DNA of 64,000 nucleotides, taken from positions 16,538,085 through 16,602,084 of the forward strand of contig OX442415.1 of assembly GCA_949361645.1 (NCBI GenBank), given 5' to 3'. Positions 23,413 through 58,000 of this stretch are shown here, in pieces (position 1 is the first letter of the stretch; each line of letters opens with the position of its first letter). Source of the stretch: Spongilla lacustris (taxonomy: Eukaryota; Porifera; Demospongiae; Spongillida; Spongillidae). A program made the translations under genes and the position numbers. The notes under the pieces are model-generated. The model was not told where the DNA came from and did not search any database. It saw nothing but the letters and a program-made list of their open reading frames with translations.

Positions 23413-25394
23413 CTTGATAAGTACAATCGTTCACCGCGTGCTGAGTGATAGGATATCAAGGGTGACACTCCCTCCATCCTGGGTGCCTATCAAATTTGAT
23501 GGATCCCCAGTCGTTTTCTGTATCAAAGATGATAGTGCAAAGGAATCATGTGCAATGTCTATGGTGATTGGCAGTCATGCACATGCTCACACTACACACA
23601 CTCATAATTGTTCGCTGCTGCGTGAAATATCAAAACTCAACTCAATTTCAAGATTCGACCACATAACATTCTGTGCATGTAATTCTGCATGACAAGCCGA
23701 TCTTCAGTGTATAACACTACGTATTTAGCCTGCTGTAAAAAAAATTATAAGTAGGCCTACTATGTAAGGATTCGTTTGAGATTGATCCCGTTTCAAATCC
23801 CTCTATATATATTATCTCTGACAAAAGTGAGATTTCGTGGTGAAAGATTGATGTTTGAAATTTCACTGACATTTTAGTTACATTTCATCGAGAATGAATT
23901 TTCATATTTTCATGCTGTATTGACGATAGTAGAAAAGCTGACTATTCCATACAAATTTCCTTGTCATATTTCAGCTGGAGGTTAGATGAAGTGTTGTACA
24001 AATGTAGAAAATGTCTCATTTCATACAGTTTTTTTATTGACTGAACTGGAATTGCATGTCATTATTTATTGCTTATGCATATTTGACATTAAACTTTGTT
24101 CATCATCATCAAAATGTTGAAAAAAAGAATACAAACAAATATGATTGTCAGAGTGCACTGGGCGTTTAAGCGGTGCTGAACATCTGAAGCAAGCAAAGAT
24201 ATAAACTTTGCATTAACATTGGAGAGTACGTATATGTTCATGATTACATCATTATGATAGTATGCAAATAACTGTTTAGATCGAGATAATATAATTATAA
24301 TGATATCTTATCTCTGTTCAGTAAAATGCAGTGCTAATATCGCTCTAGCGCTTATATTTCGTATATGAGGCGTAGAAACTTAGGCTTTTAAAAGCATATA
24401 TATAAGTTGCAGCTGTCGGGCGGAAAAGTTTAGCTACGTCCTAGGCCTATTGAATGGCCTCAAGAGGGTCGTTTGTGAAAAGCAAAAAGGCGGAGATTAA
24501 ATAAGAGGACTTTTGTGCTTGGTATGTTGCATGATGTTAAATTTCGATCTATTCGCTTAGCATACAGTTTTGAAACGTTCTAAATTCGTCGTGTTTATGT
24601 AAATATGCCGCCATTTTGAATAGATACTAAGCAGGATTGTCACGAAGGCTAATACAAACCTTACTCAACCTATAGCTAAGCATAACTTTGTGAAATGAGT
24701 AGAGTTGTAATATCACATTTATTGCTCAATCTCGCTCAATGACTTGTCATCATCAAAACATATATGCATGCATGCAACTTGATGCAAGCAAACCTGAACG
24801 CTCGAACGTTAACGACACTATTACATTTATAAATAGAGTTCTTATGCCAAGTTTGACTGCAATGCAACATTTACTTAGTAGGTTTTTACAAGTTATGAAA
24901 GTCCACTAAGGCGTTTCTTCATTAGAACCCGCAATCCGGCGGTTGGTAATTAGTATATATCGACCAAACCGAATCGATGCAGTTAGCTATAGGGCGTGCC
25001 GATGACTTATAAATAAATTAATGGCCGCTGTCTCGAAACCCGGCCCGCTGGGAATCAGTACATAAAGGGGTAATCCATTTAATTTCCTACCGATATCTGT
25101 CTGCATGTGTGAAATGAAGGAAATGAATATCGACTAATCCCGACTAAGAAAAACAGAAGCGGTTATTTTGACTAAAGGAAATTCTGAAATCGGTAGTAAT
25201 CAGTAATCCCCGGCGCGAATAATGTACAAAACCCGGCTGAAAATCGATTACACATTTACATTTTTTGTCAAGTTGTTAATACAAAGTATTGAAATTCCAT
25301 ATGATTCCTCTCAATCCGCTGATGATAACTTGCAAAGCTTTTGGGGCTCCGCCCTAGACCCCGGTGGGCAGCCTCGCTTCGAGGATTTTGTAAT

Positions 25395-25432
<38 letters not shown>
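25395..25432. repeat. Poly-G tract of 38 bases
   Basis: Thirty-eight consecutive G residues, preceded by GGGGCTCCGCCCTAGACCCC-type sequence. Length in the assembly may not be exact. Confidence 0.9.
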
Positions 25433-25743
25433 CGGTTTACCGGAGGGGCGCCATTACAGCTTTGCATCTTTTATTTAGTACTTTGTAAGTCGGTAAACAT
25501 ATCATAATTGCGTAGCCGGTAATTATAACAGGCAGATGTCAATACAACAAGCTTCCACAGGCTGGCACTGCATGCCTATAGGCCCTAGGGCGTTAGCACG
25601 TACATCAGTTGTGAGGTAGAACTTTGTACTGAGCAGAAATTCCGATACTGATATAAGTGAAATCAAAATCAATACATGATAATAATGCCGTGAGAACTCT
25701 GTAGTGCAGCAATCGCCCGGAGCTCCCCCGCACCCCCTAGCTG

Positions 25744-25760
25744 CCCCCCCCCCCCCCCCC
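25744..25760. repeat. Poly-C tract of 17 bases
   Basis: Seventeen consecutive C residues about 310 bp after the poly-G tract, possibly the other G/C-rich end of one element. Confidence 0.85.
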
Positions 25761-26855
25761 TCCCAACGTCGCACTCGGCACGCCACAGGAAGTTGACCCA
25801 GCCTAATCTGACCGAGAACTATAATGGATTTGTTTAGCCCGTGCGTGCAAGGTTATACAAAATATGATTGTAATGACGACATTTAATTTACACTCATCAT
25901 CGTACAGTTTTATCTTCTACCGCTGACGTCACACATGAATGGGTGGGGGGGGGGGGGAACTTTTGAAGTGGTATAACTTCACCATAATGGCTCCTACATG
26001 CTTTTCCTTTCATTAAGGAGTAAATTATATCACACGTATTAGCATGGATATAAGGGATTTCTATAGTGTTTTTCGAATTTTGGAGGGTAAACTTCCGGTA
26101 ACTAATTAAGATTGCACCATAATTGACGAAGGTACTTCATTTTGGAATATTGTTTACCATTCATTCTGTACTTGCTGCATGTGTTTCTTCGTGGCCGGCG
26201 TTTCCATGAGGACTTATGTTTTGTCGAACATAGTGAATATTAATTTGCGACGTTAGCGGTAAAAGGTCTATTGCATAGGCGCGCGCAGAAAAGTTTCGTG
26301 CCATAAAATCTCGTAGCTAACAAAATATTAATACACCACACTTTTCATCGCGTGATTTATTGACATTCATTGAAATCATAATTAAATGTTGTCCGCGCGC
26401 CGTCTTGGTGCTCAAGGTACTATAGAACGGTATGGAAGAGTATTACTGTAGTAATTGTAATTGATTATTAACAGCAGACTATGGGACTGCAATAGAACCT
26501 TCTAGACTAACAGGCACGTGAGGCAGACTCTTTTAAGCGCTGGAATTGTAAGTACGGTTCAGTTGGCAACCCGGAGTTAGATAGCTGGACTATTGAGGCT
26601 CTACCCGTCACTCCCACTCTTCTGGACTTAGCCATTCCGTGTATGGTGTTGTATATGCTGTACTTGTATAACTGTGTGTGTGTTGAGTTATTACAATTAC
26701 GAAGACCCAAAACGCGCATAAATAACAAAATTGTCCATATTGAATATGAATAACCTCAATGAATTCATAAAATTTCTTTTCATGTGATCTTCGACGTCAG
26801 AGATCAACAATGACATTATTGTCTGGGCACGAGAGTAGTTTTTACGAACGATAAA

Positions 26856-48355
<21,500 letters not shown>

Positions 48356-48684
48356 ACATAGAAAGTAGAGTGTTTGGTTATGTATTGTTAATGCAGTTAA
48401 GTTGACAATGTGCATTTTTATAAGTACATGTACATGTATGATTTGAATTTAGCTGTACCCACATATATATATATAAATCTTGGACCCAACTGTCTTATAT
48501 TTAGCTTAGAGCACCACCACCAGGCCTTGAGCATGAAAAATTTTTACACTTGCCTTTTCACGGTGCTTACCCTGACCCCCTCCTCCCCACCTGGGAATTC
48601 AAATATTGCTCCTGCATAGCACTCTAGTGTGAAAATTGCAGAATCATAAATGAAGTCATATACATTGATACAAAAATTGTGTAC

Positions 48685-48725
48685 AATAAACATTGTGAAG
48701 CATGAAAATTTGAAACGACAATAAA
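48685..48725 (+). terminator. Candidate poly(A) signals for gene A
   Basis: Two AATAAA hexamers (48685-48690 and 48720-48725) lie 330-370 bp after the gene A stop codon, a normal 3' UTR distance. Confidence 0.55.
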
Positions 48726-50603
48726 GAAACATTTTGGTCACAATTTTGTGTTGCTATAAGTATAGGATAAAATAATGGCCTATCCTCCATGCAGCAATTG
48801 CGAAGGAGAAACACATAATGTAGCTCTGACCTATATAGACTGTAATAAGATATTAAATTTTATGTTCACGAATGGAACGTATTCAGAGGACAGTACATGT
48901 CTGTTTAGCTTTTAATTGCTACTACGTTTTTTAAAAAAAGCTTTCAGGTTGTCAACTGAGAGTTGTAAAAGAATGGAGACAATGTTAATTTTTTTCCCAA
49001 CAGAGTAGTTGTTATATGCCAATTTTTTTCACTCTATGCTCCACCGATCGGCATTAAGTATGAAACTGTCTTCTTAAAATGGCTTACCAACTACAAAGTA
49101 ACAGATCTACCACCAAATGAAAACATTAGGCTGTTTTGTTTAGGATAGTCTACAGCTATATATGGTTGAAATACCTGCATTTGCAATTCTAAAATTAATT
49201 AACTTGATACGGACATTATCTTGTATCCTATTACCCAGTCTCCAACTTTATGACAATGAACTTGCATGGAACATTTAATAACAAAAACTCTTCTGACTCA
49301 CGGTTGTTTGCGGCTATACATTTTGTGGACACTAGGTTATTTATCCGGAATATTGAAATGATTACGTCGTGCCTTAGCAACGCCCATGGCAACCACATAG
49401 CAGAACAAAAACGTGAGCCAGCACAAAACAGATTGGTTATTGTCGCCGTTTGAAACCACGAAATAAAGCCAGCATCGTTTTTCTATTTACAGTGCTTACC
49501 TCATGCTACAGGTTCGTTGCCACTCTGCGTTATAGCTCGTGAAAGCGGGTAACCCGCGATGTACCTCTCCTGTTGGAAGTGAGTTATCTACGTAACCAAC
49601 CCATAAAATCAAAGCTGAATCTTGAAGTAGCTAGAAGGTACAAGCTGATAATGGTATGTGCTAATAGCCACCTTTTTTTTTTTGGCTAGTGATATCAGTG
49701 CCCTACACAGGAGCTGTAAACCCCTCAGGATTATGAGACATTGTAGCTGCTTCAAAATTAAAAGGGACTATACTTGTGAATGGTGTGAGCTGCTGATATT
49801 GTGCTTCCAGCATAAGATGTTCTCTGCTAGATCTGTCATTGCTGGTGTTAATAGCAAAGACAGTGTACAAATGACCTGCAAACTCTTGGCAGGTATATGA
49901 ACTCCTTGATTTCTTTTCCCTAGCCTCCGCCAAGAACCAGCTACACACTGCAACGCTCTTTGCCTTTCGGCATATGGTGCTTTATTTAAAACCACACCAA
50001 TCATTCATAAAATACTGATGCCCGGTTTAGTGGTAAAAAAAAAAAGGTGGCTAGTTCTGAACATCATATATATGCTCTCCCAGGTGTGTTGTTGAGTGTT
50101 CTTGCTTACCGACCTGTTTAGTGGGTTGGTTCGGCCGTACAACGTTAACGAGCTGGAAGTAGACCCTCCAAAGTTACATGCGCGTAAAAACGGCCTGCGC
50201 ATAACTATTAGTCAAATGAAGTGCTCTTGCGCGTTGATAACTTTGTTGACTAGACTGGTAGGGTGTGTGCGGGAGCTATTTGTTTCAACGGAACAACTTA
50301 CAGCATGTGTGGTATATGGCTCGCTAAAAACGACTTTGATAATGAGGTACGAACATTACAGCTTTTGGGGCGTATACCGTATGTCTAATTATCAACCTAG
50401 TGTCCAGCCGCAAACAGCCGTGGACTGTGGATGGTTGCAAGCTTCACTCCCTGTAAAGCTTGTGTATTGTTAATCTTGCGCTGTCAGCATATTTAGCCTC
50501 ATTTGAGGGCTGTGAAGAACTCATTTTACTGTACTACCATCACCTCGTATACCAGAGTCACACTCTCCCTTTGCGATTCTGCCATTACTGAATGGTCCAC
50601 AGG
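48726..50603. other. Gap between the paired genes, left part
   Basis: No recognised gene. Short frames occur (for example 50096-50473, plus), but none matches a family. The right end joins the retroelement fragment that is split by the hAT MITE. Confidence 0.4.
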
Positions 50604-51297
50604 TAGTGTTCCGGTTCGGACCGAACCGGTATCGAACGGTTCGAGGTTCGACTCGGTTCGATGTTCGGTTCGAACGTATTTCGAACCATTCGAACATCTC
50701 ATTAAAAATTCATTGCCTTGTACGATAATAAGGTCTAGTGGCAGTTTTATCATAGATATTAGATATTAGAGTCTACTCTATGGTTTTATCAAGGCGGGTG
50801 TTCTTTGATGGCGATTTTGAAGAAATGCTAAGCAAGATCTGCCACTCTGTACATATGCTCTCTGCTCTCTACGCTCTCTGTTACGTACAGAGAGCGACAT
50901 AACGGCCATGCATAACCGATTAACTATTTCGTACTGTCGATCGCATATCCAACTACCGTAGAATACCGCGATACTAGTATATCCCCCCCTCCGCCCCCAC
51001 CAAAATAAAAATGGCCCGTGTTTATACAAACGCTTCCACGTACCTGTTTAAACATTTTAGAGAAGAACTGGTACGATTTTAAAGAATAGCACGCAGCCGC
51101 GTTCATGATTACGTCGATTACCCCCCTATTACGCTCGTTTTTTTTTTGGTGGGGGCGGAGGGGGGATGGAGGAAATAGTTTTAATTTTAAACATTAATAA
51201 TCGTTGATAATTGGCAGTCTCGAACCGTTCGAAGTTCGGTTCGAATTAAGTAGGTTCGGTTCGATGTTCGGTTTGAATGGATCGAACCGGAACACTA
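50604..51297. mobile_element. 694-bp hAT MITE with perfect 8-bp target duplication
   Basis: Ends TAGTGTTCCGGTTCG and CGAACCGGAACACTA; sub-terminal GGTTCGATGTTCGGTT blocks mirror each other. The octamer TCCACAGG occurs immediately outside both ends (50596-50603, 51298-51305), exactly the hAT signature. No transposase. Confidence 0.92.
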
Positions 51298-51305
51298 TCC
51301 ACAGG

Positions 51306-52093
51306 TAATAATGAACCTTAAGCTTCTTCCCTTGGCCCAATATCACATCGACAGAAACAAATCTACCAAGAGTTTCATTTGCAGCTGAACTCTTCTATTG
51401 GCATCAAACTTGGCGATGTTCCCACTGCCCCTGATCCTTTGCCCAAGGCGAGGTTTATGTCTGCCTGTGAAAATGAATCCAGAGCTAGCTGGTTGCACAC
51501 TTTACCAGTTACATACGTACATCTCATGGATGATAACGCTATCCACGTAGCCAATCTGGAGCAACCCTTTTGCATCCCTCACCTTTGCCACCGATGTGGT
51601 TCAAATCAGTGTGGACCACTTGGCATACACACATGCAGGCCAGGCCCAGTTGTTGTTAAGTGCTGGTCACTGCATCTGCCATGCCATTTTAGGTATTGTC
51701 TTCTGTCAATGTTCCTTCTCGGCTAGAGCCTGCTGGTCTTTATTGAGCAAATGGTAAGCAACCCATGCAATGGAATCACCACAGTTCATGGCAGACTATT
51801 GGCTTGTGTAGACACGTACATGTATGCCCCTTCTCATCTATCCAACACAGCCTCTGAAGCTTAAGTCTGTGCAGCAGCAAACCAGGTGGAGCAAACCAAG
51901 ACCACGAAGTACAGTTAGTGCACCTCCCATGCATATCATTTACATTGTACGTTGTGAAACCACTGGAGCTTGCTGCATGTCTTTCTCTCTTTCCATGTCT
52001 TTTGCAAACACCGCCGGTGATAAAAGCTCTCTGGCATACCTCCTGCAAACGGTTTGCGTTGCCATTCAGAGGGGGAATACTACTTTGCATTAG
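51306..52093 (+). pseudogene. Non-LTR retrotransposon C-terminal fragment
   Basis: A plus-strand frame with PKARFMSACENESRASWLHT, LPVTYVHLMDD and a Cys/His cluster (CHRCGSNQCGPLGIHTC) matches the post-RT region of invertebrate non-LTR elements. A downstream segment in another frame (AYLLQTVCVAIQRGNTTLH, to 52093) matches the usual last block. Frame changes between the two make it non-functional. Related to, but diverged from, the fragments at 45260 and 54040. Confidence 0.6.
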
Positions 52094-53025
52094 GACTTAC
52101 CACTGTGCCAATGGTCCTACTGTACATTATGCTGTCTGCTTCTATAGGTTCCTCCATGAACACCTGTCTCAAGTCTGAGAAGTCATTATTATCATCCCTC
52201 AGCAATGCTGTTGATGGTTCAAGGGGGAGTCCTTTCCAGCCTGTATAGGGAACAGGGTTTGGGTATGGCTGTAATGCATTTCCTCGATCAACTAGTGAAG
52301 GGGAGTGGTCTGACCTAGAGAGTAGTCATCTGGCAACAAAATGGACCACTACAGAGAACTCATCTATCAGGCGTAAGCTTCGCATTCATTGAGGTGGACT
52401 GTGTGGTGTATGTGCATGGGATGTGGTGTGTATGTGGTTTGCATGTATATTGCTATTCTGTTCCATGTGAGCATTATTGTACCAGACTAAGGGTTGAAAT
52501 ACATGTATTAGCAGAAGGTAGAAAAGCTTTGAACATGTTTAGTTTTAACGTGAGTTAGAATTTAGTTGCCCTAACCTTGAAATAAGATGCAGCTTGCTAA
52601 CCCCACCCCATCCCTCCCCCTCTACCTTCCTCCCAACCCACATCTGCTGGAGGCTAGCAGCAGTGAACTTTGCATCCAACCCCCAATCTCATTCAAATTA
52701 GTGTATACATGTACATGTATACGCAAGCAATCAAATATGATTGGGGTCATATTTGTTCAGTTCCATGTCAGCCCATTAGCATCTAAAGTGTTGCATCCTA
52801 ATGATTTCAAAAATATTATCATTTGCCAATGACTTTCTCACCATTCAAAAAGTCTAAACCAGTCTATATACCAATCTAGCATTATCTCACAACATGAATA
52901 CCAAAAACAATTCATACACCAAATGTAATATACATACATATACACATATAGCTATAGTTTGTATAACAAATGTACACTTTTTTGCAGCTCTGCAGTGTAC
53001 CTAAATGAGCTTGAGCATGGTGACA
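52094..53025. other. Gap between the paired genes, right part
   Basis: Nothing recognised as coding. It includes the 3' flank of gene B; no AATAAA was seen on the minus strand within about 130 bp of the stop. Confidence 0.4.
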
Positions 53026-53181
53026 CTACTTATTAATGGTCCCTTCAAGATCCTTCAGCATGTCATTGAGGTCTGAAAAGTTTGGCCTCTCTTGAGGTTC
53101 ATATTGCCAGCACAACATCATGACATCATGCATTGCCTCTGGACATCCCATCGGACATGGCATTCGATAACCTTTATCAAT
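53026..53181 (-). CDS. Gene B last exon: pseudokinase C-terminus
   Basis: 51 codons plus stop: [20 protein letters not shown] and [15 protein letters not shown], parallel to gene A 48197-48355. The acceptor on the minus strand is TGTACAG. Confidence 0.93.
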   Translation of the reverse strand: MDKGYRMPCPMGCPEAMHDVMMLCWQYEPQERPNFSDLNDMLKDLEGTINK

Positions 53182-55059
53182 CTGTACAAAAATAAAATAT
53201 TACACAGGCAGCTGGTGTAGCAATCTAAGTTGAAATAATTTTGGTTTTAAATAGTAATTCACAGTAACATGCAATTACACTACCCTTAAAATTATATAAT
53301 ATATATTCTTATATTATTATTAATAATGATTATACACACACACATACGTAAAATACACAACTAACTACAATATATAAAATATTTTATTATTATGATTGAG
53401 TTGGATAATGAAGTAAATAAAACATTCTCCACACAAAGGTTGGTAGTATATAGGATCGATTCAGAAGGACAAATTTTAATTTGGTGGTGTAAAAAGCATG
53501 CAAACAATTTATCCAAGTTGAAATAATTTTGGTTTTAAATAGTAATGCACAATAACATTCATGGCTACTCCTAAGAATATTATATACGGTTGAGTTAGAT
53601 AATCAAGTAAATAAAAACATTCCAAACACAAAGATTGTTGGTATGGATAGGATTGCTTCAGAAAGACAAGTTTTAATTTAGTGGTGTAAAAAGCATGGAA
53701 ACAATTTGACAGGGAAAATGTATTTCCTATTGAATTTCTGCCAAATGTTTCTGTGCTTTTAAAAAATGACCATTGTCTTTCTAAATTCAATCCTATATGC
53801 TACCAACTTTCTCATTGAGAAATGTTTCTCATCAATTGATTTCTCCCTGTTGTACTATTGACTACTGCGTCTTTACAACATTTATCATTCAAATTCAGTG
53901 ACCTTGATCTTTTGTGGATTCATTTTATAACTTGCCCGGCATTTAGCCTAGTTCTCTTCATTTCACACTTCTGCTTTTGGAGATATTCCGCTCATTGCTA
54001 ATTTCTAAACTTGAAAGCAGTGCATGGAATCCTCAGGCCTGTGTCAGAGCAACCTGACGTGATGGTAGTTTCTTGTGTGGCCAACTTTGGCTATGGGATG
54101 CTACATTTCTCCATTACACATTTGCTAATGCGTCACAGCGGGCTGGAACAGTTTCTAAACAGACAGAAGGCAAGAAAGAAAAGAAGTATGACCATCTAGA
54201 CTCCTGTCACCTCTATGCTATGGTAGCAATATGGACAGCTGGAGTTTTTGTCGACTAACAATAATCTTTTCCTGAAAAGATTTGGGCCATCATTTATTTT
54301 TAAGAAAGTCTCCAAAGAAGAGTAACGTTTCTGCTGCAAATTTGCCATTCAACGAGAGATACATGTATGCTGCTACCTTATTCGAAGCTGGACAGTAATG
54401 TAGATGAGTACGTAAAGTTAAGATTATGTAATGTGTGCATTTATTCTTTCATGCGTGAAGGCATTATAAAAACTGACAAATGTACTGATTTTAATATATG
54501 AACACCACCTAAACATGTCACTGCATGTTACTCAACAGTATTCACAGTGAAATACCAAATAAGGTACTGCTCATGCATGCACTGTAGTAATTGGTACTGT
54601 TTTCATTCTTCAGAACTGTCGCTTGCTTGAGTTACATGTATATGTGACGAAACAAAGACTAATATTTTTGGGACTGGACACGAGAAACCAGTACAAACAT
54701 TTTTTTTAGTAAGCAGCATTCGCCTCATTGAATGGCACTTGACAGACTCTGAAGCAGAAAGATTTCTCTTCATTATGTTTGGACACTTTCATGGCCCTAA
54801 TATTTTTAGTAAAGGTTTATTTCCTTTTCTTTCTTGCCTTCGGAAGCAATTGGAATGTAAGATGGAGTGCCCAGAAATATCAGGGCTTGCAACCCATATA
54901 TCTGAAGTTGACCACACTTCTTTCTGTAAAAGCGCAACATTTTGTGACACAGAAAAAACGCCAAAAATGTAGATTTTAGTATTGTTGTTTGATTGTGTTA
55001 AAAGATGCATACACCAACGTTAGGGCAAACAGATTCACTAGAGGAGGATATTAGTACCC

Positions 55060-55091
<32 letters not shown>

Positions 55092-58000
55092 GCACATACA
55101 AAATAGTGGAGTGTGACACTTATTCATATAGATGTAGACTTTAAAATGAAACCAGGATACTATTGTCAATGTTTCATATAAGCTATTGATAACAATTGCA
55201 CAAGTGATGCACATGTAGTTGAATTCAATGCAATAAACTGTAGTCACATGCCTCAAACACACATATGTGTGTTGCAAGGCTGGTACAATATACTCCTAAG
55301 TACATGTAGTTGGGCAATATGAATAATCAATTAATCACCTATCAGTCAGATGACGAGCAAGGGGTAACTTTCACACCCAGGTGCTGTACATTCCTGCAAT
55401 AGGCTTTGGGGTATGCCACAGATGCTTTATAGCTTTATCCCCAGAAGATACATGCAGTATAATTGTGTAGGACATGCTATGGCGCTCCTTCACAATTTAT
55501 TGTGTAATAAACTCCAGCACTCACATAACTATTTATACTAGAGCTAGCAATCTTTCTGTCATTGTTTGTTGGTGGGTCAGTCTAAAGCCCTACCACCATG
55601 ACCATTTACGCTGGCCCTATGCTGCTACTTAATGGATACCCATAGAAAGAACAGTGGTGATTCCCCTGCCTAGCCTTAATATATGGGATTGTATTCAGAA
55701 TCAATGCATCTATAATTATCATTCCAGTGCTTGCCATGGACAACAATTACATACAATAGTAAATTATTGTCCTCATTATAATATAATGTAATCTCCTGTC
55801 ACTAGTTACTTACCACAAACCTTGTTGTACTTACCTTTGACTCTACATGGGACATCCCTGAGTAAGGCAGCGCACCGCCAGAAAACACCTCCCACAAAAG
55901 CACTCCAAAGCTCCAAATATCACTTGCTAAAATGGGTTGTCCTGTCTTTAAAGCCTAAAATACGTAAACACATTGCACATATCCACTGCTCGTGTCAATT
56001 AAAGAAGGACTGATACTTATTAATATTTGTAACGTATATAATGCAACAAATCACCTTAGAACAGTGCAGCTGCACAGACATTTAAAGCCACAATTAGACA
56101 CCGGTATTTATGCCTAAAAACATGGCTATGTTAGTGCTAGCTGCTGCATTTGACAATGACAATGGTAAATAACATATTACATGTATCATAGAGAACATTT
56201 CCTTGTAGCTATAGTGTTAATAGTTGTACATGGAGTTTAACTTTTTCATAATAATAATAGCAAATCACGTGTCATCAACCAATTATACCAACGATTGGCC
56301 ATCACATTGCAGAGGCAACATGCCAGAGCAATTATTGCCAGGAAGCCATTGTAAATTAGCGTACTTGAACATGAACATCTCTTTTTAAATTTAGTACGTA
56401 TTCTGTACCAATAATAATAAAGATGTAGTCAATACATATAGCTAAACAAACATTGGTAGGTGATACGTTTTGACAAGAGAGAACTGAGCGCACACATACA
56501 TTCACACACACATGTATCAATAGCTGGATTTTGTCATACAAATGTATGAATAATTTCTCCTTGTATATTCATGTATAAACACTGATGATAAATTTAACAA
56601 GATATAAAAAACATAGGATTGGAAGGCAATGATGGTGTAAAAAGGAATGGAACAAGCTATTGGAGATAATAAATGATAATAAATGTAATGCTGTTGTACA
56701 AGTGCTCAATATAGGAATACATGTATTGTGTTTATAGTATCTCCAACTAATTGCTCCCTTCCTTTATACACCACAATTGTCTTCAAAAATTTCTCAGAGA
56801 AATCATGAATACAAGTGTATTATCCCATTAACAATTTAAAACATGATTTACATGTGAAAAGTATTAATTCCTAACAAAAGACCAAGTGAAAGTTGCTCAT
56901 TTTATTGTATCCCAATTATATAAACTATACATGTATGTAGATGTAAAATTGAGTGTTAAAACCTACAACTGCAGATGTAGTAAGTATTGATTACCAATAA
57001 ATAGTAAAGCATGGGGTCGGAACATATATTTTATTTCAGAAACCAGGTCAGCATACATGTATATAATGCAATAGAGGTAATATGGGATCGTTCACGAGAA
57101 AAGGGACCTAGCGCATATTATAAAAAAATGTTACAAAAATGGCATTACGTTTGAATTGCTATAACTTTCGAGCGATTAAAGCTATCAACTTCCTATTTTC
57201 GGCACTTCATACTGCACCATTTATATATGGTTAAGTACATTTTGGGGTCTTGAACATGCTCCATGCCAGTATAGCGACATCCGATACTCCATGGGGTTCA
57301 ATCTCGCCATAACTTTTGGCAGGAATACTCAAATCGCTCCAAATTCGGTTTATACATTAAGAGGTCCCTTAGCTATTGGATTGTTCTGTTCGTTAATTTT
57401 TGTGTCATCCGTTACGGAGATACAGTTGAACAAACTACGTGTACTTTTTCCCGCTCTATTCGCGCCAATGATATAACCACCGCCTCCCCATACAGGGACG
57501 CGATTTGCACAAATCATTGGCGGGAATCGAGCGCGAAAACGTGCACAGAGTTTGTTCAACTGTATCTCCGTAACAGATGGCATAAAAATTAGCGAACAGA
57601 ACAATCCAATAGCTAAGGGACCTCTTTATGTACAAACCGATTTTAGTATTCCTGGCGAAAGTTAGGGCGAGTTTGAACCCCTTGGGGTATCAGATGTCGC
57701 TATACTGGCATGGAGCATGTTCAAGACCCCAAAATGTACTTAACCATATATAAATGGTGTAGTATGAAGTGCCGAAAATAGGAAGTTGATAGCTTTAACC
57801 GCTCAAAAGTTATAACAATTCAAACGTAATGTCATTTTTATAACATTTTTTTATAATATGCGCTAGGTCCCTTTTCTCGTGAACGATCCCATATGTTAAT
57901 TTAATGCTAGAGCCTCTTTATGAATGTTAAATAAAACAAAAGCAGTCTAACCTCAGGGGCAGTCCACCTGTAAGAAACCTGTTTTGATGACAGCAGCTCA

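Larger units (their letters stand above)
19322..26855. other. Intergenic region without a recognised gene
   Basis: About 7.5 kb between KIN17 and gene A. I recognise no protein family. It contains a small inverted repeat (about 23290-23412), a 38-bp poly-G tract, a 17-bp poly-C tract and GGGGCTCCGCCCTAGACCCC-type mobile-element sequence near 25345. The last few hundred bases before 26856 should contain the gene A promoter, but no TATA box or other defined motif can be called. Confidence 0.4.

Noticed and set aside
23168..23692. 174-codon plus-strand frame
   Set aside because: It runs through a small inverted repeat, has a low-complexity His/Thr/Ala stretch, no recognisable domain, and no splice or codon support.
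25222..25488. 88-codon frame with poly-Gly
   Set aside because: The glycine run is only the translation of the 38-base G tract.
50526..50753. Frames rich in RTE/FEP repeats in the hAT MITE
   Set aside because: They translate the GGTTCG repeats of the MITE ends and are not a gene.
57082..57893. Whether the gene B palindrome has a 4-bp ATAT target duplication
   Set aside because: ATAT also fits, but the ends and the other elements favour TA; the palindromic border makes it ambiguous.
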